Below are positions 51,645-60,575 of a stretch of DNA of 64,000 nucleotides, piece by piece; within the stretch, counting starts at the first letter, position 1, and each line of letters starts with the position of its first letter. Under the pieces are notes generated by a model. It did not search any database. It was not told the origin of the DNA and was given only the letters and a program-made list of their open reading frames with translations. Source of the DNA: Vicinamibacteria bacterium (lineage in GTDB: Bacteria > Acidobacteriota > Vicinamibacteria > Fen-336); assembly GCA_025994075.1 (NCBI GenBank), contig JAMQGV010000025.1, positions 1-64,000 of the forward strand, written 5' to 3'. The position numbers and the translations under genes are program-made.

Positions 51645-52571
51645 CTAGCGTCGCGGCGGACGGCGCGCCGCGATGGCCCGCCGCACGTGGCCGCCGGCGG
51701 TCGCGAGGCGCTCGCGCGCCGCGGCCGCGTCGAGCCCGAGGCGGGCCATCACGATGGCCGTCTTCGCTTCGCCGCCGGCCGCGTCGAGCAACTCCGCGGC
51801 GCGCGCCACGTCGACCCCGCCGGCGATCGACACGATGCGCCGGGCGCGACTGACCAGCTTCGCCGAGTTCTGGCGCAGGTCGACCATCAGGTTCTCGTAG
51901 GCCTTGCCCAGCTTCACCATCGCCGCCGTGGTGATCGCGTTGAGGGCGGCCTTGGTCGCCGAACCCGCCTTGAGCCGCGTGGAGCCGGTCAGTACCTCGG
52001 GCCCCGTGGCCATCACCACGGCGACGTCCGCCAGCTTCGACAGGCCCCGGCCCGGGGCGCAGGTGACGAGCACCGTGCGCGCCCCGCGCGCCCGCGCGGC
52101 GGCCAGCGCTCCGTGGACGAACGGCGTCACCGAGCTGGCCGAGATGCCGCAGAGCAGGTCGCGGGGGCCGAGCGACGAGACGGCCGCCACCCCGTCTTCG
52201 CCGCGGTCCTCCGCGCCTTCCACGGCGCGGAACACGGCGGACGGGCCGCCGGCCATGATCCCGACGATGCGCGCCGGGTCGGTGCCGAAGGTCGGTGGGC
52301 ACTCGGCGGCCTCGAGGATCGCGAGGCGGCCGCTGGTGCCCGCGCCGAGGAACACGACGCGACCACCCTCCGAGAGGGCGGCCGCCGCGAGGTCGGCGGC
52401 GCGGGCGATCGCGCGCTGCGCCTTCGCCGCCGCCAGCAGCGCCCTGCGGTCTTCGTCGAGCAGCAGGCCGACGACCCCGGCGGTGGACATCGTGTCGAGC
52501 CGCCGACTGCGCGGGTTGCGGCTCTCGGTGAGCAGCCGGCTCCAGCGGTCCGCGGGCGCCTTCGCCTTCAT
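51645..52571 (-). CDS. murQ: N-acetylmuramic acid 6-phosphate etherase
   Basis: A 308-residue SIS-domain enzyme that removes lactate from N-acetylmuramic acid 6-phosphate to give GlcNAc-6-phosphate, a key step in reusing the cell wall. The start LLTESRNPRSRRLDTMST, the sugar-phosphate loop VVFLGAGTSGRLAILEAAECPPTFG (catalytic Glu after the loop) and the C-terminal helical part are all typical. It is usually 290-310 residues, as here. Its start overlaps the amidohydrolase stop, so it is the last gene of the minus-strand scavenging operon. It converges with the amino-sugar operon 7 bases away. Confidence 0.9.
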   Translation of the reverse strand: MKAKAPADRWSRLLTESRNPRSRRLDTMSTAGVVGLLLDEDRRALLAAAKAQRAIARAADLAAAALSEGGRVVFLGAGTSGRLAILEAAECPPTFGTDPARIVGIMAGGPSAVFRAVEGAEDRGEDGVAAVSSLGPRDLLCGISASSVTPFVHGALAAARARGARTVLVTCAPGRGLSKLADVAVVMATGPEVLTGSTRLKAGSATKAALNAITTAAMVKLGKAYENLMVDLRQNSAKLVSRARRIVSIAGGVDVARAAELLDAAGGEAKTAIVMARLGLDAAAARERLATAGGHVRRAIAARRPPRR

Positions 52572-53962
52572 CGCCCCACGCTCGCGCGCACGCCGGCGTC
52601 GAAGGCGGCGGCCTCGCGGCGGACGCGCGACGCGTCGAGGGTGAGCACCTTGCGGTCCCGCATCACGATCCGCCCCTCGATCACGCTGTGGCGCACGTCC
52701 GCGCCCTTGGCGGTGTAGACGAGGTGCGAGACGGGATCGTGGACGGGCCACGCCCGCGCTTCGTCGAAGCCGACGACGATCAGGTCGGCGCGCTTGCCGG
52801 GCTCGAGCGAGCCGATCCGGTCTTCCAGGCCGAGCGCGCGGGCGCCGCCGAGGGTCGCCATCTCGAGCACGGCCGCGGCCGGCGCCACGGTCGGGTCGTT
52901 GCTCGTCTGCTTGGCGAGCAGCGCCGCGGTCAGCATCTCCTCGAACATGTCGAGGTCGTTGTTGCTGGCGGCGCCGTCCGTGCCGAGCCCGAGCCGCATC
53001 CGCTCGGCCAGCATCTCCTTGACCGGGGCGGCGCCGGAGGCCAGCTTCATGTTGCTCTGCGGGCAGTGGACGACGCCGGCCTCGGCCTGGCGGGCGATCG
53101 TCCGGTCGGCAGCCGACAGCCAGACGCCGTGGGCCATCACCACGCCCTTGCGCAGGAAGCCGAGATCGGCCAGGTGCCGCACCGGCGTCTTGCCGTGCTC
53201 GCGCTGGACCTGGGCCTGCTCGTCCATCGTCTCCGAGACGTGGATCAGCAGCGGCGCACCGAAGCGGTCGGCCAGCGCGCGCGCCGCGCGCAGCGTCTCC
53301 GGCTTCGCGAGGTACACCGAGTGCGGGGCCACCGCCGGCACGATCAGCGGGTCGCCCTGCCAGCGCTTCAGGAACGCCTCGGTGTAGGCGAGCGCCTCGG
53401 GCATCGTCTTGTTGTCGGGTGCGGGAAACTCGATCAGCGTCTCGCCGAGCACGCCGCGCAGGCCCGCCTCCTTCGTCGCCCGCGCCACCTCGTCCTCGAA
53501 GTAGTACATGTCGGCGAAGGTGGTGGTGCCGGAGCGGATCATCTCCAGCGCCGCGAGCCGGGTGCCGGCGCGCACGAAGGCCGCGGTCACGTTCTTCGCC
53601 TCGGCCGGGAAGATGAACTTCTGCAGCCAGTCCATCAGCCGCTGGTCGTCGGCGACGCCGCGGAACAGCGACATCGGGGCGTGGCCGTGGGCGTTGACCA
53701 GCCCGGGCAGCATCAGTCCGCCGCCGGCGTCCAGCGTCTGCCGTGCGCGGTAGCCGGCCGCGATCTCGGCCTCGGGCCCGACGGCGACGATCGCCCCGCC
53801 CCGCACGGCGACGGCGCCGCCGGCGATCACCCGCCGCACCGGGTCCATCGTGATCACGGTGCCGTTGCGGACCAGCAGGTCCACGCGCTCGCGCGCCGGC
53901 GCGGCCGACAGCGGCGAGGCGAACAGGAGGAGCGCGGCCGCCGCCGCGAGCGATCGCCTCAC
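52568..53962 (-). CDS. Secreted amidohydrolase (MtaD/guanine-deaminase-like)
   Basis: A 464-residue amidohydrolase resembling 5-methylthioadenosine/S-adenosylhomocysteine deaminases. It keeps the metal site: NAHGHAPMSLFRG (His-x-His), HVSETMDEQ, a His in VHCPQSN, and TDGAASNNDLD. Unlike cytoplasmic MtaD it starts with a clear signal peptide (VRRSLAAAAALLLFASPLSA, about residues 1-20), so it probably works in the periplasm. There it could deaminate adenosine-type nucleosides or guanine. GTG 53962 overlaps the cdd stop, and this start is what adds the signal; no ATG sits nearer the domain. Substrate needs biochemical proof. Confidence 0.75.
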   Translation of the reverse strand: MRRSLAAAAALLLFASPLSAAPARERVDLLVRNGTVITMDPVRRVIAGGAVAVRGGAIVAVGPEAEIAAGYRARQTLDAGGGLMLPGLVNAHGHAPMSLFRGVADDQRLMDWLQKFIFPAEAKNVTAAFVRAGTRLAALEMIRSGTTTFADMYYFEDEVARATKEAGLRGVLGETLIEFPAPDNKTMPEALAYTEAFLKRWQGDPLIVPAVAPHSVYLAKPETLRAARALADRFGAPLLIHVSETMDEQAQVQREHGKTPVRHLADLGFLRKGVVMAHGVWLSAADRTIARQAEAGVVHCPQSNMKLASGAAPVKEMLAERMRLGLGTDGAASNNDLDMFEEMLTAALLAKQTSNDPTVAPAAAVLEMATLGGARALGLEDRIGSLEPGKRADLIVVGFDEARAWPVHDPVSHLVYTAKGADVRHSVIEGRIVMRDRKVLTLDASRVRREAAAFDAGVRASVGR

Positions 53963-54351
53963 AGGTGGCGGTCGTCGAAGGGGAACGGCAGCAGCTTCGA
54001 CAGGCGCATCGTGCGCGCGCGGCCCTTGAGGTCGACCATGCGCACGGGGATGTCGCCACAGAACTCCCACAGGATCTGCCGGCACGGGCCGCACGGCGGC
54101 GTCAGGTGCGGGGCGTCGGCGCAGACGGCGATCGCGTCGAACTCGCGGAAGCCCTCGGACACCGCCTTGAACACGGCGACCCGCTCGGCGCACAGGGTGA
54201 GCCCGTAGGAGGCGTTCTCGATGTTGCAGCCGAGCACGATCTCGCCGGTCTTCGCGCGCAGCGCGGCGCCGACCCTGAAGCGGGAGTAGGGCGCGTGAGC
54301 GCGCTCGCGGGCCTCGCGGGCCAGCCGCGCCAGCTCGGCGAGGCCCCTCAC
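53959..54351 (-). CDS. cdd: Cytidine deaminase
   Basis: A 130-residue homotetrameric-type deaminase that converts cytidine or deoxycytidine to uridine. It has the zinc site CAERVAVFKA (Cys plus catalytic Glu) and PCGPCRQIL, and the start segment APYSRFRVGAAL. It begins with GTG 54351, overlapping the punA stop. The product uridine would pass to the DeoA/PunA enzymes in the same operon. Confidence 0.9.
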   Translation of the reverse strand: MRGLAELARLAREARERAHAPYSRFRVGAALRAKTGEIVLGCNIENASYGLTLCAERVAVFKAVSEGFREFDAIAVCADAPHLTPPCGPCRQILWEFCGDIPVRMVDLKGRARTMRLSKLLPFPFDDRHL

Positions 54352-55193
54352 GCGCCGGCCCCGGGGTCGGCGTCACGGACCAGGCGGTTGAGCGCCTCGA
54401 TCAGCTTCTCGCGCACCCGCTCGCCGACCTCGAGCACCTCCTGGTGGTCGAGCGGCGCGTCGAGCACGCCGGCCGCCATGTTGGTCATGCACGACAGGCC
54501 GGCGACCCGCAGGCCCATGTGACGGGCCGCGATCACCTCCGGCACGGTCGACATGCCGACCGCGTCGGCGCCCATCGCGCGCAGCATGCGGATCTCCGCG
54601 GGGGTCTCGTACGACGGTCCGGTCAGCGCGGCGTAGACGCCGCGGTGGACGCTGATGCCGGCGGCGCGACAGGCGGCCTCGGCGGCGTCGCACAGCGCGC
54701 GGTCGTAGGCCGTGCTCATGTCGAAGAAGCGCTCGCCGAGCGCGTCCTCGTTGGGCCCGATCATCGGGTTGCCGCCCATCAGGTTGAGGTGGTCGGTCAT
54801 CACCATGATGTCGCCGGGGCGGTAGGCGGTGTTGACGGCGCCCGCGGCGTTGGTGAGCACCACGGCCCGCACGCCGAGGCGGCCCAGCACCCGGACCGGG
54901 AAGGCCACCTGCTGCAGCGGGTAGCCCTCGTAGTGGTGGACGCGGCCGGCCATCACCGCGAGCGGGACGCCGTCGCGCGAGGTGCCGAGCACCAGCTTGC
55001 CCGCGTGGCCGATCGCGGTCGAGACGGGGAAGTGCGGGATCTCGCCGTAGGGCACGGCGACGGCGCCCTGCAGAGCGTCGGCGAAGGCGCCGAGGCCCGA
55101 GCCGAGCACGACCCCGACCCGCGGGGCGAGCCCGCAGCGCGAGCGGACCAGGGCCGCGGCCTCGTCGAGCTGCCGCATCAGGTCGGACCTCAT
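54348..55193 (-). CDS. Purine nucleoside phosphorylase (trimeric type)
   Basis: A 281-residue phosphorylase that splits purine nucleosides with phosphate to base plus (deoxy)ribose 1-phosphate. It contains GVVLGSGLGAFADAL, MAGRVHHYEGYPLQQV, VVLTNAAGAVN, GVYAALTGPSYETPAEIRMLR and GMSTVPEVIAARHMGLRV. The Asn that follows in CMTNMAAG is the base-recognising one in many trimeric enzymes. The start at 55193 follows the NupC stop by 11 bases. Products link to hpt (base) and RpiB/DeoC (sugar phosphate). Confidence 0.9.
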   Translation of the reverse strand: MRSDLMRQLDEAAALVRSRCGLAPRVGVVLGSGLGAFADALQGAVAVPYGEIPHFPVSTAIGHAGKLVLGTSRDGVPLAVMAGRVHHYEGYPLQQVAFPVRVLGRLGVRAVVLTNAAGAVNTAYRPGDIMVMTDHLNLMGGNPMIGPNEDALGERFFDMSTAYDRALCDAAEAACRAAGISVHRGVYAALTGPSYETPAEIRMLRAMGADAVGMSTVPEVIAARHMGLRVAGLSCMTNMAAGVLDAPLDHQEVLEVGERVREKLIEALNRLVRDADPGAGA

Positions 55194-55204
55194 CGTCTGG
55201 CTCC

Positions 55205-56545
55205 TCACAGGAACAGCGACGCCACGCAGGCGTTGATCAGCGTGGCGGTGAAGCCGGCGAACAGCGCCAGGCCACCGAGCCGCGCCAGGTCGGGCCGCCG
55301 GCTCGGCGCCATGCCGCCGATGCCGCCGAGCTGGATGCCGATGCTGCCGATGTTGGCGAAGCCGGTCAGCGCGTAGGTGGCGAGCACGAAGGCGCGCTCG
55401 CTCATCACCGCCTTGTACTCGCCGGTCAGCTTGACGTAGGCCACGAACTCGTTGGCCACGAGCTTGGTGCCGAGCAGGTCCGCCATCCGCGGCACGTCGG
55501 CCGCCGGCACCCCCATCAGCATCGCGACCGGCGAGAACACCGTCGAGAAGACGGCGGCCAGCGTCAGCTGGGGGGAGATCAGCGACAGGAGCCAGTCGCC
55601 CATCGCGATGAAGGCCAGGAACGCGATCAGCATCGCCGCCACGTTGATCGCGAGGTGCATGCCGTCCGAGGCGCCGCCGGCCACCGCGTCGACGGCGTTG
55701 GCGTGGACCCGCTCCACCGAGACCTTGACCTCGCCCCGGGTCTGCGACTCCTCCGTCTCGGGCAGCAGGATCTTCGACAGGTAGAGGCCGCAGGGGGCCG
55801 CCATCACGCTGGTGGTGAGGATCGCGATCGGGTCGGCGCCGAGGCTGATGTAGACCGCCATCACGCCGCCGGAGATCGTCGCCATGCCGCCGACCATCAT
55901 CGCCAGCAGCTCGGAGCGGGTCATGCCCGGCACGTAGGGCTTGACGATGATCGGGGCCTCGGTCTGGCCCATGAACACGTTGGCGGTGGCCGACAGCGTC
56001 TCGGCGCCGCTGGTGCCGAGAATCCGCATCATCACCTTCGCCATCACGCGCACCACCCACTGGAGCACGCCGAAGTAGTACATCAGGGTGAAGAACGCGG
56101 AGACGAAGATGATCGTCGGCAGCGCGCGGAAGGCGAACACGAAGCCGCCGGGGAACACCTTGCCCATCGCGGCGGGGTCGGCCAGGCCGCCGAAGACGAA
56201 CAGCGCGCCGGCGTCCGTGAACTCGAGGAAGCGCTGGACGAGGCGGGCGATGCCGCTGAACAGCTCGTAGCCCGGCCGCACGCCGCCCACCTCGAGCTTC
56301 AGGATGAACAGCGCGAGGCCGAACTGCAGGGCCAGGCCGGCCGCGACGGTGCGCCACGGGATCGCCCGCGGGGACTTCGAGACGGCGACAGTGATCGCCA
56401 CGAAACAGGCGATCCCGCACAGCGCCTGCACGCGGTGTCCGACGGCCTCGCCGCCGAGCCAGGCCAGCGCCAGGCCCGCAACCGCGACGGCCACGGCGCC
56501 CGCCCGCATCGTGCGGTCGCGCGAGGCTCCCTCGTCTTCGCTCAT
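55205..56545 (-). CDS. Concentrative nucleoside transporter (NupC family)
   Basis: A 446-residue inner-membrane protein with about ten helices. Family segments: LALQFGLALFILK, FALPTIIFVSAFF in slightly altered form, SGAETLSATANVFMGQTEAPII, GGMATISGGVMAVYISLGAD and KLVANEFVAY near residue 370. It brings nucleosides in with sodium or protons. It sits between punA and deoA in the nucleoside operon, giving uptake, phosphorolysis and deamination in one unit. Confidence 0.9.
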   Translation of the reverse strand: MSEDEGASRDRTMRAGAVAVAVAGLALAWLGGEAVGHRVQALCGIACFVAITVAVSKSPRAIPWRTVAAGLALQFGLALFILKLEVGGVRPGYELFSGIARLVQRFLEFTDAGALFVFGGLADPAAMGKVFPGGFVFAFRALPTIIFVSAFFTLMYYFGVLQWVVRVMAKVMMRILGTSGAETLSATANVFMGQTEAPIIVKPYVPGMTRSELLAMMVGGMATISGGVMAVYISLGADPIAILTTSVMAAPCGLYLSKILLPETEESQTRGEVKVSVERVHANAVDAVAGGASDGMHLAINVAAMLIAFLAFIAMGDWLLSLISPQLTLAAVFSTVFSPVAMLMGVPAADVPRMADLLGTKLVANEFVAYVKLTGEYKAVMSERAFVLATYALTGFANIGSIGIQLGGIGGMAPSRRPDLARLGGLALFAGFTATLINACVASLFL

Positions 56546-56575
56546 GTCCGTCGGTCCTTTCGGATTGTGCGCGGC

Positions 56576-57883
56576 TCAGGCCTCGAGCACGGCCTTGATC
56601 AGGGGCGCCGGCGAGGGCGCCTCGGGGGCCACCTTCAGTGCTCCGAGGCAGAGTTCGCGCGCCTCGGCCAGGCGGCTGCGGTCGTTGACGTGGAGGGTCA
56701 TCACCGGTTCTCCCGCGATCACCAGGTCGCCCACCTTCTTGTGGAAGACGATGCCGACCGCGGGGTCGATCCGGCTCTCGACCCGCTCGCGGCCGGCGCC
56801 CAGCAGCATCGCGGCGTGGCCGAGCGCGCGGCAGCCGAGGCGCGCCACGCGGCCGTCGTGTGGCGCGGGGACGTCGACCCTCTCTCTCGCCCGCGGCAGG
56901 GTCCCCGGGTCGTCGCAGACCCGCGGGTCGCCGCCCTGCAGCTCGATCACTTCCTGGAACTTGCGCAGCCCGGCGCCGGACGACAGCGCCTCGCGCACCT
57001 TGAAGCGGGCCGCCTCGATCCGGGTAGTGACGCCGGTGAGCTGCAGCATCCACGCGGCGAGCTCGATCGACAGCGACTCCAGGTCCTTGGGGCCGCGGCC
57101 CTTGAGCGTCTCCACGCACTCGACGACCTCGAGCGCGTTGCCCGCGGTGCGGCCGAGCGGCTGGTCCATGTCGGTGATCAGCGCCACCACCTTGCGGCCC
57201 ATGCCCTTGCCGATCGCCAGCATCGCCTCGGCCAGCGCCTTCGAGTCCTCGAACGCCTTCATGAAGGCGCCGTCGCCGGTCTTGACGTCGAGCACCAGCG
57301 CGTCGATGCCCTCCGCCATCTTCTTGCTCATGATCGAGGCGGCGATCAGCGGCCGGCTCTCGACCGTCGAGGTGACGTCGCGCAGCGCGTAGAGCTTGCG
57401 GTCGGCGGGCGCGATCTCGGGCGTCTGCCCGATCAGCCCCAGCTTCGAGCGCCGCAGCACGCGGCGGAACTCCTCGAGCGAGAGACCGACCCGGAAGCCC
57501 GGGATCGACTCCAGCTTGTCGAGGGTGCCGCCGGTGTGGCCGAGGCCGCGCCCGGAGATCATCGGCACGTAGACGCCGCAGGCCGCGGCGAGCGGGGCGA
57601 GGATCAGGCTCGTCTTGTCGCCGACGCCGCCCGTCGAGTGCTTGTCGGCCTTGGGTCCGTCGAGGTCGGCGAAGTCGAGCACCTCGCCGGTGCGCATCAT
57701 CGCCTCGGTCAGCCACACCGTCTCCTCGGCCGTCATGCCGCGGAAGAAGACGGCCATCGCCAGCGCCGCCGCCTGGTAGTCGGGGACCTGGCCCGCGGCG
57801 TAGCCGGAGATGAAGAACTCGATCTCCTCGCGCCGCAGCGCCTCGCCCTCGCGCTTGCGGTAGATGATGTCGGAAGCCCTCAC
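56576..57883 (-). CDS. deoA: Thymidine/pyrimidine-nucleoside phosphorylase
   Basis: A 435-residue enzyme of the glycosyltransferase family 3 fold that phosphorolyses thymidine (or pyrimidine nucleosides) to base and deoxyribose 1-phosphate. It shows the family signature DKHSTGGVGDKTSL, GRGLGHTGGTLDKLESIPGF in the active site, then SRPLIAASIMSKKMAEG and VKTGDGAFMK. Length fits the family (about 430-440). The GTG start at 57883 follows the stop of the zinc-ribbon gene closely. It is the first enzyme gene of the operon and, with DeoC, would degrade deoxyribonucleosides. Confidence 0.9.
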   Translation of the reverse strand: MRASDIIYRKREGEALRREEIEFFISGYAAGQVPDYQAAALAMAVFFRGMTAEETVWLTEAMMRTGEVLDFADLDGPKADKHSTGGVGDKTSLILAPLAAACGVYVPMISGRGLGHTGGTLDKLESIPGFRVGLSLEEFRRVLRRSKLGLIGQTPEIAPADRKLYALRDVTSTVESRPLIAASIMSKKMAEGIDALVLDVKTGDGAFMKAFEDSKALAEAMLAIGKGMGRKVVALITDMDQPLGRTAGNALEVVECVETLKGRGPKDLESLSIELAAWMLQLTGVTTRIEAARFKVREALSSGAGLRKFQEVIELQGGDPRVCDDPGTLPRARERVDVPAPHDGRVARLGCRALGHAAMLLGAGRERVESRIDPAVGIVFHKKVGDLVIAGEPVMTLHVNDRSRLAEARELCLGALKVAPEAPSPAPLIKAVLEA

Positions 57884-57887
57884 GCGG

Positions 57888-58253
57888 TCACTTCTTCCGG
57901 ATCCGCTCGAGTTCCGCCCACAGGTTGCCGCGGCGGTGCACGGTCGGCGCCGCGCGCTCGCGCAGGTCGGCGACGGCCGGCTCGGGTTCGGGTGCCTGGG
58001 GCGGCGCGGGCGGCGGCAGCGGGAGGCCGGCCAGCACCTGGGCGACCAGGTCCTTCGGCTCCTCCTTGCGGCGTCCGCCACGGCGCTGCGGCTTCTGGCC
58101 GTGGCGGTAGTCGTGGGTGTCGAAGCAGGTGCGGCACGTGGTGCGCGCGACCTCCGCCCCCGCGAGCGACGCCACGTCGTGGTTGAGCAGGAGGCGACAC
58201 CGCGGACAGTAGTCGTCGAGCACGTCGCCGAGGCGCAGCGGGCGGTCAGCCAT
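57888..58253 (-). CDS. Zinc-ribbon protein with Pro-rich middle
   Basis: A 121-residue protein of unknown function. The N-terminus holds a zinc ribbon (YCPRCRLLLNHDV and TCRTCFDTHDYRHG), then a basic stretch (RRGGRRKEE), a Pro/Ala-rich spacer and a C-terminal helix (NLWAELERIRKK). It ends 5 bases upstream of the deoA start and may be the first gene of that operon. It is unlike the island zinc ribbons in sequence. It could be an RNA- or DNA-binding factor; no family is recognised. Confidence 0.6.
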   Translation of the reverse strand: MADRPLRLGDVLDDYCPRCRLLLNHDVASLAGAEVARTTCRTCFDTHDYRHGQKPQRRGGRRKEEPKDLVAQVLAGLPLPPPAPPQAPEPEPAVADLRERAAPTVHRRGNLWAELERIRKK

Positions 58254-58332
58254 CAGGGCGGAGGGATCTCCTTACAGAGGGCCCGCGGAGTATAGAATCG
58301 CGCCACTGCACAGGCAATCGAGAGCACTGCGA

Positions 58333-59604
58333 GTGAGCGCGACCGAAGCCGACTACTACCGCCTGCGAACCGAGTGGCTGCGCTTCAAGAGCCACCTCGT
58401 CGACAGCCTGACCGGGCTGCCGACGCTGCCGGCAGTCGTCGACGACGTGCGGCGCCTGCTCGAGGGCCGCGGGGCGGTCGAACTGCTCTACGTCGACCTC
58501 GGCCGCTCGGGCCGTCACGAGACCAAGGTCGGCTGGGGCGCCTACGACCAGGCCGTGCGCGCTTTCGCGCAGCAGATCGGCCACCTGCGGAGCGAGGGCT
58601 CGCTGGCGCCCGACGACGTGGTCTGCGCGCAGGCCGCGCGCGGCGACCGCTTCCTGTTCTTCCTGGCCGCCGAGCCCGAGGGCCCGGGGCCGGCGTCGCC
58701 GCTGCTGGCCCGGCTGCGGGCGGCCGTGGAGTCGCCCGAGTCCCGGCTCCGCCTCGGCAACCTGCGGCTCGGCGCTGCCGTGGTCGCGCTGCGCCACGAC
58801 CCGATGACGCGCGCCGAGCGGGCCGTCGCGCAGGCGGTCGCCGACGCGACGGCGGCCTGCTTCGAGGAGCGCCTGGGCGGCGAGGAGCGGCGCCGCGCCG
58901 AGCTGCAGCGGCTGATCGACCACCGCGAGGTGCGCTCGGTCTTCCACCCGATCCTGCGCCTCGCGGACGGCCAGCTGGTCGGCCACGAGGCGCTGTCGCG
59001 GCCGCTGGGCGACGTCACGTTCGACTCCGTCGAGGAGCTGTTCGCGTTCGCCGAGTCGACCGACCTGCTGCTCGAGTTCGAGCGGGTGTGCCGCGACACG
59101 GCGATTCGCTCCGTCGCGGGCGTGGAGCCGCGCGGGCTGCTGTTCCTCAACGCCTCGGCCCACGCCATGGAGGACCCCGACTGGCGCTCGGGCAAGGTCG
59201 AGGAGGCGCTGGCCCGCTCCGGCCTCTCCCCGGACCGGGTCGTCGTCGAGGTCACCGAGCGGGTGGCGATCCTGCGCCACGAGGCGTTCCAGGAGACGCT
59301 GCGCGGCTTCAAGGAGCGCGGCTACCGGGTTGCGATCGACGACATGGGCGCGGGTTACTCGTCGCTGCAGAGCCTGGCGGCGATCGAGCCCGACTTCCTG
59401 AAGTTCGACACCAGCCTGGTGCGCGACATCGACAAGAGCAGCATCAAGCGCTCGCTGCTGGAGTCGCTGCGGGGCTTGGCCGACAAGATCAAGGCCCGGG
59501 TCATCGCCGAGGGCATCGAGCGGCCCGAGGAGCGCGACACCCTGGTCGGGCTCGGCATCGAGCTGGGCCAGGGCTTCCTGTTCCACCACGAGGAGGGCCG
59601 TTGA
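58333..59604 (+). CDS. c-di-GMP phosphodiesterase (EAL) with degenerate GGDEF-like domain
   Basis: A 423-residue protein (GTG start). Residues about 20-170 resemble a GGDEF domain (DSLTGLPTLPAV at its start), but the active motif is replaced by ARGDRF, so it should not make c-di-GMP. The EAL domain (about 195-420) keeps its metal and catalytic residues: HEALSR, LFLNAS, VEVTER, IDDMGAGYSSL, FLKFDTSL, AEGIE and GQGFLF. Hydrolysis of c-di-GMP is expected. A TATAGAAT at 58291-58298 may be the promoter -10. Its stop overlaps the TTG start of the WYL regulator (TTGA), so both are co-translated. Confidence 0.85.
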   Translation: MSATEADYYRLRTEWLRFKSHLVDSLTGLPTLPAVVDDVRRLLEGRGAVELLYVDLGRSGRHETKVGWGAYDQAVRAFAQQIGHLRSEGSLAPDDVVCAQAARGDRFLFFLAAEPEGPGPASPLLARLRAAVESPESRLRLGNLRLGAAVVALRHDPMTRAERAVAQAVADATAACFEERLGGEERRRAELQRLIDHREVRSVFHPILRLADGQLVGHEALSRPLGDVTFDSVEELFAFAESTDLLLEFERVCRDTAIRSVAGVEPRGLLFLNASAHAMEDPDWRSGKVEEALARSGLSPDRVVVEVTERVAILRHEAFQETLRGFKERGYRVAIDDMGAGYSSLQSLAAIEPDFLKFDTSLVRDIDKSSIKRSLLESLRGLADKIKARVIAEGIERPEERDTLVGLGIELGQGFLFHHEEGR

Positions 59605-60575
59605 GGAACGCCGAGGTGATCCGCCAGTGGCGGATCCTGAAGACGATCGAGGCCGGGCGCTACACGAGCTCGAAGGACCTCGCGACCGAACACGGCGTGA
59701 CCGAGCGCACGATCCGCCGCGACATCGAGGCGCTGCAGGAGGCGGGCTTCCCGCTCTACGACGACGACTCGGGCGGCCGCCGGAGCTGGCGCCTCGTCGA
59801 GGGCTACCGCCAGAAGGTGACCCAGACCTTCACCCTCTCCGAGCTGGCGGCCCTGCACTTCGGAAAGAACCTGATGTCGATCCTGGTCGGCGCGCCGTTC
59901 GGCGCCGACCTCGAGACCGCGTTCGAGAAGATCCGCGGCGCGCTGCCCGGCAAGGCGCTGCCGTACCTCGCCCGGATCGCCGACCTGTTCGCGGCCCGCC
60001 CCGACCCGTTCAAGGACTACTCGAAGAAACGCGAGGTGATCGCCGCCCTGGTGGACGCCATCCTGCACCAGCGGCGGGTCAGCGCGTCGTACTACTCGTT
60101 CAGCAGCCGCCGCAGCAAGACCTACGCGCTGGACCCCTACCGCCTCGTCTACTGGCACGGCGGCCTCTACCTCTACGCCCGCGCCCTCGACTACGACGAG
60201 GTGCGCACGTTCGCGGTCGAGCGCATCCAGAAGGTCGACGTCTCCGACTCGCCGTTCGAGACGCCGCAGGACTTCAGCGTCACCGAGTACGCGCGCTCCG
60301 CCTTCGGCATCGCGGGCGGGAAACCCGAGCGCGTCGAGCTCGCCTTCGATCGCGAGATCGCCGGCTACGTGCGCGAGCGGGTCTGGCACGAGAGCCAGGA
60401 ACTGGTCGAGCAGCCCGACGGCGGCGTGGTGCTGAAGCTGCACGTCGCCCCCAACTTCGAGCTGCGGACCTGGATCAAGGGCTACCTGCCGCACGTCCGC
60501 GTGCTGGCCCCGGCCGGGCTCCGCGACGAGCTGCGGCGCGAGATCGCCGCCGCCGCGGAGGCGATGGGGGCCTGA
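59601..60575 (+). CDS. HTH-WYL transcriptional regulator
   Basis: A 324-residue regulator. Residues about 5-60 are a DeoR-like winged HTH (RQWRILKTIEAGRYTSSKDL, ATEHGVTERTIRRDIEALQ in part). Residues about 140-225 form the WYL domain (RRVSASYYSFSS, YALDPYRLVYWHGGLYLYA, FAVERIQ), and a C-terminal WCX-like segment ends the protein (EIAGYVRERVWHESQEL). WYL regulators bind nucleotides or nucleic acid and often control DNA damage and defence genes. It starts with TTG 59601 and is followed directly by an exonuclease carrying a second WYL-like domain. Confidence 0.85.
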   Translation: MRNAEVIRQWRILKTIEAGRYTSSKDLATEHGVTERTIRRDIEALQEAGFPLYDDDSGGRRSWRLVEGYRQKVTQTFTLSELAALHFGKNLMSILVGAPFGADLETAFEKIRGALPGKALPYLARIADLFAARPDPFKDYSKKREVIAALVDAILHQRRVSASYYSFSSRRSKTYALDPYRLVYWHGGLYLYARALDYDEVRTFAVERIQKVDVSDSPFETPQDFSVTEYARSAFGIAGGKPERVELAFDREIAGYVRERVWHESQELVEQPDGGVVLKLHVAPNFELRTWIKGYLPHVRVLAPAGLRDELRREIAAAAEAMGA

